DNA from: Diphasiastrum complanatum
Lineage: Eukaryota > Streptophyta > Lycopodiopsida > Lycopodiales > Lycopodiaceae
Direction of reading: 5' to 3'
Length of the DNA: 58,000 nt
Assembly: GCA_029204225.1 (NCBI GenBank)
Contig: CM055113.1
Coordinates: 26,157,462-26,215,461 of the forward strand
Shown here: positions 9,839 through 21,619 of the stretch, one piece after another
How positions within the stretch are numbered: the stretch's first letter is position 1
Layout: each line of letters opens with the position of its first letter
Translations under genes and position numbers: made by a program
The notes under the pieces: model-generated
The model's input: only the letters and a program-made list of their open reading frames with translations
Told to the model about the DNA's origin: nothing
The model's database searches: none

Positions 9839-12027
9839 CTTTATAAAATCTGATGTCCTCATCAGATGTCAGATTAAAATAAAGGTGTCTCCCAATTAAA
9901 ATAATTGAACATTTAAGCTACTTGGCATAGTACTCAATTTACTGGCCACCTTTTTATTATCATTGAAGCTGGCACACCACAAGTTGGAATCTCAACTCTT
10001 TGTACTGAAAAATTACTTAACTTTAAAATATCACTTTGTCTGGAAAAAGCGTAGGTTTTATATCGCTTTCGTAAAACCCAAGAACCTTATTAACTGGTGA
10101 CAGAGGCCTTTCTGTGAAATGTTCGCCCTTGTTGCTTCTGACTTCTGACATTGGAACGCCTTTGAGCTCTTGATTTGTCCTTGATGCACTTTGTGTTGAG
10201 CTCCCTGAGCTCCAGATTTAATCAATTCCGCACAGGTATCATGGCTCCCTGAGCCAAAGGATTTATCGTTTGATTGCCCACTTTATGGTCCACTCCGTGC
10301 CTTGTTGCTTCTGCACCTTGATTTCTCTCCTCGTCCCAGCCTGATCTTGATACTTTTCATTTTTGGCTCTTTGAGGTAGGCAAAGTTTGAGTACTCCACA
10401 ATGCACCTCTCACTTAGCTTGAAGTAGCTGTCTTTGAATCAATCCAAATGTAACCATTGACCTCGTGGAGAGCCAAAGGGTCGCACTAGTTTGATCCGCA
10501 TACAAACTATCTCTTCAAGTTTGTTTGAAGCACCATGTCCGTCGCGCAACACAAGACTTTCACAATTCCATCACTGGTCAGTTGCCTCACAGTCAAAACA
10601 AGAAGTGTACATCGAGCTTGGCTTCAAGTAGGTCACTTTGAATCAGACACATGCACCCAAACTGTCCCTTAGCGTCAGATCGAATGCAAGACTCAACTTT
10701 CACAGTTCGCAACAAAAACTTGTCAACTTATTACGTCCAAAGTTTTCCAATCTTCTCGTATGGCTAGGTCACCTTGATTTTGCCTCCGTATTGATCAACC
10801 TTCATTCAAAATTTGTCCCAAGAGAGAGGTGTGTGTGGTAGTTCCTCTCTTGCTTATAATATCAGCTGACCGGACTTAGAGTAGAGTTCTTCGGACAAAA
10901 AGCCTTTCCAACACTTTGCTTCCCATCTGCTAGGATTATGGCTCGATCCAACTTGTTGTCAATCTCTGAAGAGGATCCTAGTCTTTTCCCTTTTGAGGAA
11001 AAACCCAACTGACATTGAATATCACCCATGCTCGGTGAGTTTCAGTTCCGAAGGTGGCCGTCCCAAAATGAAGACCAACTGCTCCATAGAAGATCTCCCC
11101 TGAAATTGCCCTTTCCAACTTTTGACTTCCTGCTTGCCGTCGGTGGGCATTGTCGCAAATGAAACTAACCCAAGAAACAGGCTAGCCATCCATCCTTTGC
11201 AAACATTGAGTCGTTTCGTTGTCATTCACGTGCGAGTAATTGAACTACAAATCCGCCCCACAAATTCTATAGTCCTCTTTGTTTGATGGTATCAGCCTTC
11301 AAAAGAAAGGTTCCTTCTCGAGCCATCAGCTCCTTGTATCACAAGCAATCATGCAAACTAGACAAAGCACGAGTACTAAGACTCACCACGAATACATACA
11401 AGCAAGACACTCAGGCATGTTTACTAACAAGTAATAAAGACAAGGTCCCCTTCCCCCTTTGAGATGGTCCTGCCAACGGACCTTTGCCTGGTCGCACCCA
11501 TACGAATCGATCACAGAATCAGCCCACATAGGACACCCTCCAACTATCCGTGCTTTCACCATTAAGCAGCACATTGCCTCAGTCACGCCCCACCACTTTT
11601 TGGTCGATAGCCCTTATAGTTAAACGATCGGCAGCTATCCCACACCGGCAGCTAACCACCCGTGCTTTACACCCGAATTCGAACAGCATCTCTGTATCAA
11701 TGGTTAACCCGTACAGTTTGAATATGTCGCCCCGCACCTCACAAGGCACCGACCGTGCTTACACCAACCTAATGGCAGCACATTCCCTCATCTATCATAC
11801 GTGCAGACATCGCTAGGCTCTAACCGCGAGAACTGACCGTGCTTGCACCTCAAGGGCAGCACCTTGACTCATCAAGTCCCCCGTTCTGTCGACCACCCCG
11901 ACCGTGGACGCACCCGTGCTTACACTATGAGAAGCACCTTGCACAACAGTTGTCTTGATGAACCCCAAACTGTGGCCATTTCCGTGAGATCCGCATAGCT
12001 GATCGGCCAGTCGGCTCTGATACCACA
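9839..12027 (-). repeat. LARD-like internal region (second unit)
   Basis: These 2189 bp are homologous to 27446-30422 but shorter. About 150 bp near 10660-10700 and most copies of a 115-bp tandem repeat are absent. No gag, protease, integrase or RT motif is seen in any frame. The region begins with the purine tract next to the LTR (9839-9852, minus strand) and ends with the primer binding site. Confidence 0.8.
12014..12025 (-). promoter_or_regulatory. primer binding site of LARD-like element
   Basis: TGGTATCAGAGC on the minus strand is complementary to initiator Met tRNA. It is separated from the LTR end by two bases. The same site and spacing occur at 30409-30420. Confidence 0.85.
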
Positions 12028-13227
12028 TGTAGTGTAGGCATCCCAAAGGGAGCCGGGAACCACGACTTAGCTTCCCAGCCTTCAACTCTTGTCATCCAAA
12101 CCCACTTGACACACAAGCAGCCAACTCGCCAACAATGATCAGACTTAACCAACTTGAAGTTCCGAAAACCAACATTGAGATCCAACCTGGCGCCATGTCA
12201 GATCGGGGGTCCCCATGTGGGTGACTTCCCTCCAAGCAAGTCGTCCGACATACATCAAACTTAACCAACTCGAAGCTTTGTTACAAACGAGTAACATCCA
12301 TTCCAAGAAAGTGGTCTGACTTACATCAGACTCAACCAACTGAAAGCTTCGTCACAAGCGCTGGAAGCCAGCTTGGCACCACGCCAGGCTGGACAGCCAT
12401 AAACATGTAACTTCCACCCAAGCAAGCCATCCAACTCAGCCGACAGGTTAGAGCCTGTTCACCAAGAGCTTAATCCATTCACGTTCATGCAAGGAACACT
12501 CAAAACCACAAGCCGCGACAGATATGGAGACAACCAGTTGCTGGATCAAATGGTCCCGACAGCATACCGCTGGAGCCATGGACCGAATAGTCCCGACGGC
12601 ATACCGCTGGCGTCCCGGGATACGACCCTCAGCTATGTGCCAACTAAAAAATTTTGAAGCGGCCTTACAACTGGCGCTTTTACTGAACACTGAAACCCAA
12701 AAGGTAATCAGAGTCAGTTTGAGAAAATTCCCACTTTATTGATAAATCTGAGAAGGTTACATTTCAAGTGTGTGACCGACCCTAGTCTCCGGGGAGGTGG
12801 CATGCCAAGGCGAGTGCCAGGACAACATTCCAGCAAGGGAGGCTGAGACTTGGTTGGAGCACGCCCTGAGTTGCAACCCGCACTCCCCTATAGTATTGGT
12901 GGGATTCCGCACCCCTCCTCATACCAAGCACTCTACCCAGGCTGGTAAAGCACGTTTTCTCTCTCTAGAAAGTCATTTTCTCTCTCTAGATTCTATTGAT
13001 CCCCAGGCTTCCTTTAATCATGCCTAGATCGTGTGAGGTGATTGCGCATTGATCTGAGCTCTCTGGACTTCGCTAGAACCCATCAAAGATTTTCAGCCAT
13101 AGGAACTTGGCGCCGACTGGATTCTGGTCACAGTGGCGCCGAGAGCAGTAGAGGCGCTGCTGGCGCCGGGGACAATGCTGATGCCAGTGGCGCTGAAAGT
13201 AAGGCTTGTAAAGGTAACTTTACAACA
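12028..13227 (-). repeat. LARD-like LTR, 5' in element orientation
   Basis: This 1200-bp LTR, TGTAGTGTAGG to CTTTACAACA on the plus strand, has the same length as the outer left LTR at 3422-4621. It is followed by the tgtat duplication. Confidence 0.9.
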
Positions 13228-13232
13228 TGTAT
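13228..13232. repeat. target site duplication (right), tgtat
   Basis: This matches 3417-3421 exactly and marks the insertion site of the three-LTR element. Confidence 0.85.
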
Positions 13233-13361
13233 ACTATATTAAATGTAGGAATCAATATGTGAACAAGTCAAGCTACATTACCGACATCAAATAGAACGTA
13301 TGTTAAATGAGCAAACTGATGAAACTACTATTTAACCTGCCATCTGGACATGATATTCACC

Positions 13362-14570
13362 TTATTCAGATCGCTGATTGGGAATATGCCTCCTAGCATA
13401 CAAGACGGCTGCTAGTTTGTCTCGTCGTTGTATCCCAACTGATGTTGGTCTATCTGTGCTCACTCGAATGAAGCTTTCCTCATCTGAATTCTCACTCTCA
13501 GAAGAACTATCTCCAGTGTGGTCAATATCCTGCATGTGCTCCTCATCATGTTGTCCTGGAAAAACCTCTCCGTTGGTAGTTCGCAATCTCTGGACTTCAT
13601 GCAATGCTTCAGAGCTAAAGTTTATGGCCTCCCTTTGTTGGACATTGCCATGGTTTGTAGACATGTTCATCAACCTCAACTCAGCCTCAGCCTTAGCCAC
13701 CCATGTCTCATCAAAACTATCTTTGTGTATAATACATAGATTATGTAGGACGAGGCAGGTTGCAACCATATCGTGGACATATTGCAACTTCATGTCATTT
13801 TGCTAGAGCAAAATTATCCACCTGGAATTTCAACGTACCAAATGCTCGCTCAACTGCCATTCTAGTGCTTGATTGTGCATCATTCCAATTGTACTCAACA
13901 ATAGACAAACCGTCCTTATGACCTTTAAATGGACTTAGCATCCAAAACCTTGGTGAGTAAGCTGCATCCCCAACCAAGCAATAGTTCCCTAGTTTCCCAA
14001 CCGAACACCTCTGGCCAATTTTTGATTGCTTGAAAAAAGACCAATCGTGCATACCACCTGCCCAACCAACATCAAAATCCAATACTAGACAACGTGTATT
14101 CAACACAATTTTCAAAAGAATTGAATGAAACCCTTTTCTTTTGTAATAGTCTTGTGGATTTTGTGTGGGGCCAATTATGGGGATATGGCTCCCATCTATT
14201 GCACCCACAACAAAATGAATACCCTTGATGGCTTCAAACTCTGATGCATACTGACTCATGCGATTTTCAGATGGCCATTTTATACATAGCGAATGCATGG
14301 AGCGCTTCACATTATGGCAAAAATCCAATACGATTTCATGGCAGGTTGATATGCCAACACCAAAAACATCAAAAATCATTTGCAACATGTTGCTAGTGGC
14401 CAACCTTGACAATGCTATGCAAACCCTATTCTCTAAAGGAATACACTTCCTGGTGGATCTATCTTGCTTGGACATGTGACATGCGACTCGTGAACATATG
14501 AATCTAAATGTGGATCTTGACACTCTCATCCTTTGTTTAAACATCTTATCAGTGTACGATCCTAGCAAAT
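13362..14570 (-). pseudogene. PIF/Harbinger DDE transposase (HARBI1/ALP1-like), C-terminal part
   Basis: This is the catalytic part of a Harbinger transposase, which cuts and joins transposon DNA with a DDE nuclease. Counting from codon 14568, the catalytic residues are D125 in VGAIDGSH, D201 in LVGDAAYSP and E240 in MAVERAFG, all intact. An N-terminal helix-turn-helix-like block (RMRVSRSTFRFIC ... LATSNMLQMIFDVFGVGIST) precedes them. The frame ends with TGA at about 13797-13795 just after VDNFALAK. A frame one base away carries on with MKLQYVHDMVATCLVLHN, a standard Harbinger continuation, down to 13362. That is either a one-base frameshift or a tiny intron. The upstream end at 14570 is broken by copia B, and the N-terminal exon lies at 20646-20861. 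The acidic Ser/Glu-rich tail (GDSSSESENSDEES) is typical. Confidence 0.88.
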
Positions 14571-14571
14571 G

Positions 14572-15308
14572 TGTGAAGAATTGAAAAAGATTATCTATGT
14601 TAGATATAGGGGTCTTATGTTTTTTACATCAAGCATCTAGGTGTAGGATGTTGATAGGAATAAATTTGGCATAGATGGCAAATTATGCATTTCCACTTGT
14701 AATGCCACTATTGAGCCAAAATAGAGTAAGAGGCTAAACACGTGCCAATTAGAGTGTAGACAAGTGTAAAGCTTTTGTTTGATGAATTCCAAGAGGTCCA
14801 ATAGGATTTAGAGGTGGAACCTTGTGAGGTCCAATAGAAAATTGAGGCGTGCTTGAATATAGTCCAATAGAATTAAGAGGTGCATGGATCAATGATCCAA
14901 TAGGATCAAGAGGTGACAAAATATGGTCCAATCATAGTTAAGCATAGTGGTAGCTCGTGGACCTACTAGTATCATTGTACTCCTCATTTTGAATCTAATT
15001 GATTTGGTGATTTCATGGATTTTGTGAGTTATTGGCTTTCTAGCTTTCTCTCTCTACCCGAGAGCTCATGATGCATTTTCTCTCTCAACCCAAGGAGAGC
15101 AGCTTGTTTTTACTTGGAGAATTTTTTGAATACTTCCCACACGTGTGAGTGAGAGTTGGAAGTGATTGAATGCATGTAGTAGTGTGTTTTTGCCATAGGA
15201 TCTAAGATTGATTTTGAATCTCAATCTAGTCTTGATCTTGTTGCATCTACACACCTTAGGAGATCACAAGTACATGTTGTGGACAATCCACACGTGTGAA
15301 ATTCAACA
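14572..15308 (+). repeat. 5' LTR of copia B
   Basis: The 737-bp LTR runs TGTGAAGAATTG to GAAATTCAACA. It carries a run of about five degenerate repeats centred on gtccaataga (14788-14935) and two CACACGTGTG palindromes (15138-15147 and 15289-15298). Confidence 0.92.
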
Positions 15309-15320
15309 TGGTATCAGAGC
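15309..15320 (+). promoter_or_regulatory. primer binding site of copia B
   Basis: TGGTATCAGAGC, complementary to initiator Met tRNA, lies directly after the LTR. Confidence 0.92.
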
Positions 15321-16065
15321 CTACCTAAGGTTACCATGCATTTTGATCCATCTAAGTGAAAAAATTTTCACCAATCTTGAGCTCAAAGTTGTCAAGGCCC
15401 ATTTTCCTAGCTATCTTGTTCAATCTTGGAGCAAAAGAGATCAAAAGGACATTGATTGGGTCTGACCTGGTACTATATGGAATCAGGTGCTCAGACACGT
15501 GTGAGGAACATCCAATTTCAGTTTGGAAGTTCTCTCTCATGTTTGATCCATTTATCTTGCTTGATAGCTTGTTTTGAAGCTATTTTTGTCTAGTTTTTGT
15601 TGCAATCAGTTTCATTCCATCTGGTTGAGCGAATCAAAAGTTATAAGCTTTTGAAGAGGGTTATGTAGGGCACCTAGACCTGGGTGGACACATTTGGTTT
15701 GGTCAAGATATTGCTTGGTTGATCCAAAATCACAGTTGTATGCTTGCCAATCTCATCTATATGTGATCTAGGCACTGTTTTGAGATCTTTGCCATTTTGT
15801 TTCATGCAATATCATTGTATTTGAGTCAAATTTGGTTTCTTAGTGTATTTCACATGTGCTAAGAGTGTTAGATCCTAACTTTGCCTATACTCCATCATTT
15901 GATGTGAAATAGATCTTGTTTTAGAGAGATTTGAGTAGCTAGTGAGAATCAATTCACAAATAGTTGCAAGATCTTTCATAGGAGGAGATAGTACTCAATT
16001 ATTGGATTCTATTGAGAGTGTGTAGCAACATTTATTGTTCATCATTTGAGTTTTCTTCACTTCAA
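15321..16065 (+). other. untranslated leader of copia B
   Basis: These 745 bp lie between the primer binding site and the gag ATG. No coding motif was seen. A further ACACGTGTGAGG site lies at about 15494. Confidence 0.6.
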
Positions 16066-19000
16066 ATGTCTTCAATGGGTTCATCCTTGTTGGAACCAAG
16101 TGAACAATTGACCACTTCAAATTATTCAATTTGGAAAATGAGGATGGAGTCCATCTTGATCCTTGAAGACATGATGGACATAGTTCTTGGCCTTGAAGAA
16201 GAACCACAAGTTCTTCAAGAGGTTCAAAAATACAAAAAGAGAGCTAGGATGGCTCTCCACTACATTAAGATGAATGTCTCTAATGAGATATTGAGGGAGA
16301 TAGATACTTGTACAACAGTCAAAGAAGCTTGGGATTGTCTCAAGACTATCTATGAGGCTAAGAATACCTCTAGGCTTCTCACTCTTAGGAATCAAATCTT
16401 TCAAAGTAGCCAAAAACGTGATGAGAGTGCATCTAGTTATGTTTTGAGAGTAAAAGATATTCATAGAGAGCTTGCTTGCATTGGTGATTCCATCAATCAA
16501 AATGAGCTAGTTCAAGTCATTCTCAATGACTTGAGAAGTGAATTTGATAACCTTGTCCAATCCTATGCCATTAAGGAGGAGCTACCAAGTTTGGAGGCTT
16601 TCCAAAGTGTGCTAATTTTAGAAGAATCAAGACAAGAGTACAAGCTCTTGAGGATGGACAAGCTTTCTAAGACGATCAAGTGCTTTTATTGTGGCAAGAA
16701 AGGTCATTATGCCACCAATTGCTTCAAAAAGAAGAATCAACTCAAGCAAGCCAATATTACCAATGAGAAGGAAGACACTATTGCAAGTGATGGAGAGGGA
16801 TCTCTTATGGTCTCTAGTTTCTCATCTACTCCTTTCAAGAAGAACGGCCTATGGTATATTGATAGTGGAGCCTCTTCACATATGTGTAGCTCCAAGGACT
16901 CTTTCTCTTCTATTGCACCTTATGATGGAGTCAAGAAATCAATATACACTGCAAATGATTTTGAATGTCCTATTGAAGGCATAGGGAACATTCCCTTGAA
17001 GCTTGCATCCTCTAAAGTTCTTTCTCTCTCTAGAGCTCTTTATGTACCTAAGCTTACCAAGAATCTTATGAGTGTTGGCCAATTGCTTGATAATGGCCTT
17101 GATGTAAAATTCAATGTTGATACTTGCACTATCAAGAAGAATGATGAGATACTTGCATTAGGATCTAGACTTGGTGGCATCTATAAACTAGATCTAAATG
17201 AGTATGTGAATGCTTGTAATGTTGCTCTTGTGAACAAGCTCTCTATGGAGGAATTATGGCATAGGAGGTTGGGACATCCCAACTACAAATCCATGCTCTC
17301 TATGATCAAAGAAGCCAAAGCTATTGGCTTGCCAAAGTCACTCTCCAAGAAGATCAAGCCTTGTGAGGCTTGTGCTATTGCTAAATCTCACAAAAAGCCA
17401 TTTACAAGATCTTCTATCAAAAGCAAGCATCCTTTGGAGTTAATCCACTCGGATGTGCATTTCTCATCAACTACAAGCAAGGGAGGAGCCACTTGTTTTG
17501 TTACTTTCATTGATGATTACACAAGATTCACTTGGATATATCTTCTTGCTTCTAAATCTATGGTGTTTGATCATTTCCTTATTTTCAAAGCTTATGTAGA
17601 GAAGCAATTCTCATTCAAGATTAAAGCTCTTAGAAGTGATGGAGGTGGTTAATATATCTCCAATAAATTTCAAGTTTTTTGTGAGCTTGAAGGCATTAAA
17701 AGAGAGTTTTCTTGTGCCTACTCTCCATCTCAAAATGGAGTGGCAGAGAGAAAGAATAGATCTCTATGTGAATGTGCAAAATCTATGAGAATTGAGGCAT
17801 CTTTGCCCAAAGATTTTTGGGGAGAAGACATTAATTGTGCAAATTATCTTTGCAATAGGCTCCCACATATAGCTCTTGGAGGAAAGTCACCATATGAAAT
17901 CTTATTTTTTAAGAGGCCTAAGGTTGATCACCTTAGAGTTTCTGAATGCTTATGCTTTGTCCATATTCCCTTGGAAACAAGGAAGAAGAAAGATCCTAGT
18001 GCATGCAAAGGGATCATGGTTGGATACTCATCCACCAAGAAGGCCTATAGAGTCTTTATACTCTCTACTTCTCAAGTTATTGAAAGTAGAGATGTTGTCT
18101 TTCATGATGATCAACACTCATCATTTGAAGAGGCCGAGATCAAGAAATCTATGGATGCATCATCAATTATAGATTTTGAAGACAATCATGATGTGATGGG
18201 GTCGAGTTTTAAAGAAGACTCTCCTCGGATTTTTTCACCAAGAAGATCCATGAGAGATAGATCCGAGCCTAAGAGACTCTCATATGTTGACAAAGGCAAA
18301 CAAGTGGATCTTGATTCCACTATTTATGTTTTTTATGTCTCTCATGAAGTGCCAAAGAATGTACAAGAGGCACTCAATACCAAGGAGTGGTATGATGCCA
18401 TGAAGCAAGAGTATGATGCATTGATCACCAACAATACTTGGGAGCTTGTGGATCCTCCATCCAACAAGCATGTAATTGGTTGCAAGTGGGTATTTCGGAT
18501 CAAGTTCAATCATGATGGCACCATCAACAAGCATAAAGCAAGATTATGTGCCAAAGGATTTGCTCAAATCCATGGTCTTGATTATGAGGAGACCTTTGCA
18601 CCCGTTGCAAAGATGGTGACAATAAGAATTCTTATTTCTCTTGCTTGTTTTTTCAAGTGGAAGGTGTTCCAATTAGATGTATCCAATGCTTTTCTAAATG
18701 GTTATCTTGAGGAGGAGATCTATATGGAACAACCTCAAGGATTCATCAAGGATAAGTCCAAAGTGTGCTTGCTCTTCAAAAGTCTTTATGGACTCAAGCA
18801 AGCACCAAGATCATGGTATTCAAGACTTAACTCTTTTCTTATCTCACTAGGATTTACTCTTAGTGACTATGATCCTTCCATGTATCTAAAGCTTGTTGAT
18901 AGCAATATTGTCATTCTTCTAATTTATGTTGATGACATTATTCTTTTTGGAAGTTGTATCAATCTAGTTGATGAAACCAAGCTAGCACTTGGATGTGAGT

Positions 19001-19890
19001 TTAAAATGCAAGATCTAGGAGAGATGCATTACATCCTAGGCCTAGAAATTGATTTTTATGAAAATCATGTCTTTATATGCCAATCTAGATATGCTCACTC
19101 TATGTTGAAAAAATTCCATATGGAAAATTCTAAGAGCATAGATACTCCAATGGAGCAAATTGTAAAAGATCCTAATAAAGGTGATGAAAGATCCTTTGAG
19201 GACATCACACTTTTTAGGAGTCTTGTAGGCTCCTTGATTTGGCTTACCATTACTAGGTCCGATCTAAGTTTTTGTGTGCACAAATTGAGTCAATTTATGC
19301 AAGATCCTAAGATCCATCATTGGAAGATGGCCAAGAGGATTCTAAGATATGTATCTTCATCTTGTGATTATGGTCTACTCTATAAAAGTGAAGATCTATC
19401 CATTATTGGCTACTCGGATTCGGACTTTGCAAGTGACAAGATGGATCGAAAGTCTATTAGTGCGTACACTATCTTTCTTGGAGGCAATCTAATAACTTGG
19501 CTTTCCAAAAAGCAAGATACTATATCTCTCTCTTCATGTGAGGCCGAGTACAAAGCACTCACTACAACTACCAAAGAAGTGCTTTGGATCAAGAGGTTAT
19601 TAATGGAGCTAAAGTGCATCAAGGAGGATGATCTACCAATGATCAAGTGTGATAACATCTCGGCCCAAGCTCTTGCCAATAATCCCATATTTCATGCAAG
19701 AAGCAAGCACATAGAAGTGGCACACCATTTTGTGAGAGAAAAGCTTATTGGAGGAGAAATCTATTTGGAGCATGTCAACTCGTCCTCTTGTATTGCCGAT
19801 CTACTCACCAAGCCTTTGAGCAAAAGTGCTTTTATCAAGCATAGATCTAATCTTGGAGTTATATCAAGATCAATGCTCAAATCTTCATAG
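16066..19890 (+). pseudogene. copia B gag-pol polyprotein with one in-frame stop
   Basis: The frame is about 1274 codons, from the ATG at 16066. In order: a gag/UBN2 domain, a CCHC knuckle (CFYCGKKGHYATNC, about codon 205), an aspartic protease (WYIDSGASSHM, about codon 263), the integrase zinc block and DDE core (HSDVH, FIDDYTRFTW, GVAERKNRS), reverse transcriptase with YVDD (about 18925-18936), and RNase H (YSDSDFASD, SSCEAEYKAL, HARSKHIEVAHHF). A TAA at 17650-17652 replaces the Glu codon of the usual SDNGGEY block in the integrase, and this is the only stop. Everything downstream stays in the same frame. The element has therefore probably lost autonomy by a single nonsense change. The ATG was chosen because the homologous gag of element C starts at the same point. 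Confidence 0.92.
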
Positions 19891-19900
19891 ATAATTTTTT

Positions 19901-19908
19901 AGGAGGAG
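19901..19908 (+). promoter_or_regulatory. polypurine tract of copia B
   Basis: AGGAGGAG directly precedes the 3' LTR start TGTGAAG. This is the usual plus-strand priming site. Confidence 0.85.
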
Positions 19909-20645
19909 TGTGAAGAATTGAAAAAGATTATCTATGTTAGATATAGGGGTCTTATGTTTTTTACATCAAGCATCTAGGTGTAGGATGTTGATAGGAATAA
20001 ATTTGGCATAGATGGCAAATTATGCATTTCCACTTGTAATGCCACTATTGAGCCAAAATAGAGTAAGAGGCTAAACACGTGCCAATTAGAGTGTAGACAA
20101 GTGTAAAGCTTTTGTTTGATGAATTCCAGGAGGTCCAATAGGATTTATAGGTGGAACCTTGTGAGGTCCAATAGGAAATTGAGGTGTGCTTGAATATAGT
20201 CCAATAGAATTAAGAGGTGCATGGATCAATGATCCAATAGGATCAAGAGGTGACAAAATATGGTCCAATCATAGTTAAGCATAGTGGTAGCTCATGGACC
20301 TACTAGTATCATTGTACTCCTCATTTTGAATCTAATTGATTTGGTGATTTCATGGATTTTGTGAGTTATTGGATTTCTAGCTTTCTCTCTCTACCCGAGA
20401 GCTCATGATGCATTTTCTCTCTCTACCCAAGGAGAGCAGCTTGTTTTTACTTAGATTATTTTTTGAATACTTCCCACACGTGTGAGTGAGAGTTGCAAGT
20501 GATTGAATGCATGTAGTAGTGTGTTTTTGCCATAGGATCTAAGATTGATTTTGAATCTCAATCTAGTCTTGATCTTGGTGCATCTACACACCTTAGGAGA
20601 TCACAAGTACATGTTGTGGACAATCCACACGTGTGAAATTCAACA
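19909..20645 (+). repeat. 3' LTR of copia B
   Basis: This 737-bp LTR matches 14572-15308 with about a dozen substitutions and no length change. Confidence 0.92.
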
Positions 20646-20861
20646 ATGAAGTTCGACAAAGCCTTGGACCCGTTCATGCATCCAGATAGCGCTTTTAGAG
20701 CCTTTTTGACTGGGCATTGAGCAAAATATCTCCAACACTTTGGTATACAATCGTATCCTTTTGGAATGGCTAACAATTCTTACCTTGGAACAAGCCTCAG
20801 CCACATTTAGAAAAACCCAACACAGCAACAAACATGTCATTTTGTCTTCTCCTGGCAACAT
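20646..20861 (-). pseudogene. PIF/Harbinger transposase, N-terminal part, separated by copia B
   Basis: On the minus strand a frame from the ATG at 20861 ends in SAIWMHERVQGFVELH right at the copia edge. Harbinger transposases have such a W..(D/E)R...GF/Y..L block just before their helix-turn-helix region. If copia B is removed and the shared atg is counted once, this frame joins the frame at 14568 without a shift. A possible short intron lies within it (donor AAGGTAAGA, acceptor TGCCCAG), so the exact N-terminus is open. The assignment rests on frame continuity and block order. Confidence 0.6.
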
Positions 20862-21040
20862 CCATTATTTTGGAGCTACATGGAACAACATACATCAATT
20901 AAGACATTGAATAGGTAAGCATTGTATGGAAACACTAGTAGTATAGCAGAATGGAAGCACAACCAATACCATTTTGCTAAATTATCTTTCTCTACTTGCA
21001 CATGAATTATGTTTCCAAGCACTAATGCACACACACACGT

Positions 21041-21042
<2 letters not shown>

Positions 21043-21096
<54 letters not shown>
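21043..21096. repeat. (CT)27 microsatellite
   Basis: A perfect run of 27 CT units. Reading frames across it are repeat-derived and not genes. Confidence 0.95.
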
Positions 21097-21102
<6 letters not shown>

Positions 21103-21282
21103 TGACTGAGAAATGGATGCTCAACCATCAAAAACACTTGTTCTACAAAAATGCTTGCATTGGATTGGTTGTTACAGTTCATACCACTTAAAAAAGTGCA
21201 TATCCAACCTACCAAATTCTCTTTATCTACAACTCTTATATTGCAACAAAACCGTCCAAACAACAATCAAGCATGCCGAAAA

Positions 21283-21303
21283 CTCTCTCTCTCTCTCTCT
21301 CTC
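21283..21303. repeat. (CT)10 microsatellite
   Basis: A second, shorter perfect CT run 190 bp from the first. Confidence 0.9.
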
Positions 21304-21619
21304 ATACAAGTTACGAATCTATTTCTCCATATCATTCATATAAAGCACGATATGAAACACCAAGCATTTGAATATAGAAAGATGTTAACAACATCAACAA
21401 TACCATGGCCATGTGAACTTTCCAATCACTTCATCTTCACTCTAACAATAGAGGATACACAAACAGTTTCCAACTAGTTCATACACTAATCCAGGCACAA
21501 TAAAGCATGAATATTTCTAAACCTGTTGAATAAAACTCCAACCAACTTTCTAACTACATCATGTCTACTCCATCAATGAGAACATAAATATAATTTATAC
21601 CAAACAAACAAAAAACTCT

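Larger units (their letters stand above)
3422..13227 (-). mobile_element. LARD-like non-autonomous LTR retrotransposon, three-LTR form with nested copia
   Basis: One 5-bp target duplication (tgtat) encloses, in plus-strand order, a full LTR (3422-4621), part of an internal region (4622-5594), a truncated copia (5595-9169), the end part of a second LTR (9170-9838), an internal region (9839-12027) and a third LTR (12028-13227). The element reads on the minus strand. The primer binding site lies beside the third LTR and a purine-rich tract beside the first. The internal DNA has no gag or pol, as in LARD elements. An LTR-internal-LTR-internal-LTR array with one target duplication is the expected product of unequal recombination between LTRs. 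The copia then hit the middle LTR, and a later deletion removed half of the copia and the neighbouring LARD sequence. Confidence 0.8.
14572..20645 (+). mobile_element. full-length Ty1/copia element B
   Basis: It has two 737-bp LTRs, a primer binding site, gag-pol in one frame with one stop, and a polypurine tract. The LTRs differ at about a dozen positions (roughly 1.5%). It is inserted in antisense orientation into the Harbinger transposase coding exon. The flanks share only atg (14569-14571 and 20646-20648), shorter than the 5 bp expected. Confidence 0.93.
20862..21619. other. spacer between the two Harbinger genes
   Basis: This AT-rich spacer separates the transposase start and the end of the Myb/SANT-like gene. 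Both genes are on the minus strand, so it holds the transposase promoter if there is one. It includes two CT microsatellites and no coding motif. Confidence 0.5.

Noticed and set aside
20982-21266. Frames with long Arg-Glu or Ser-Leu runs
   Set aside because: They are translations of the (CT)27 microsatellite.
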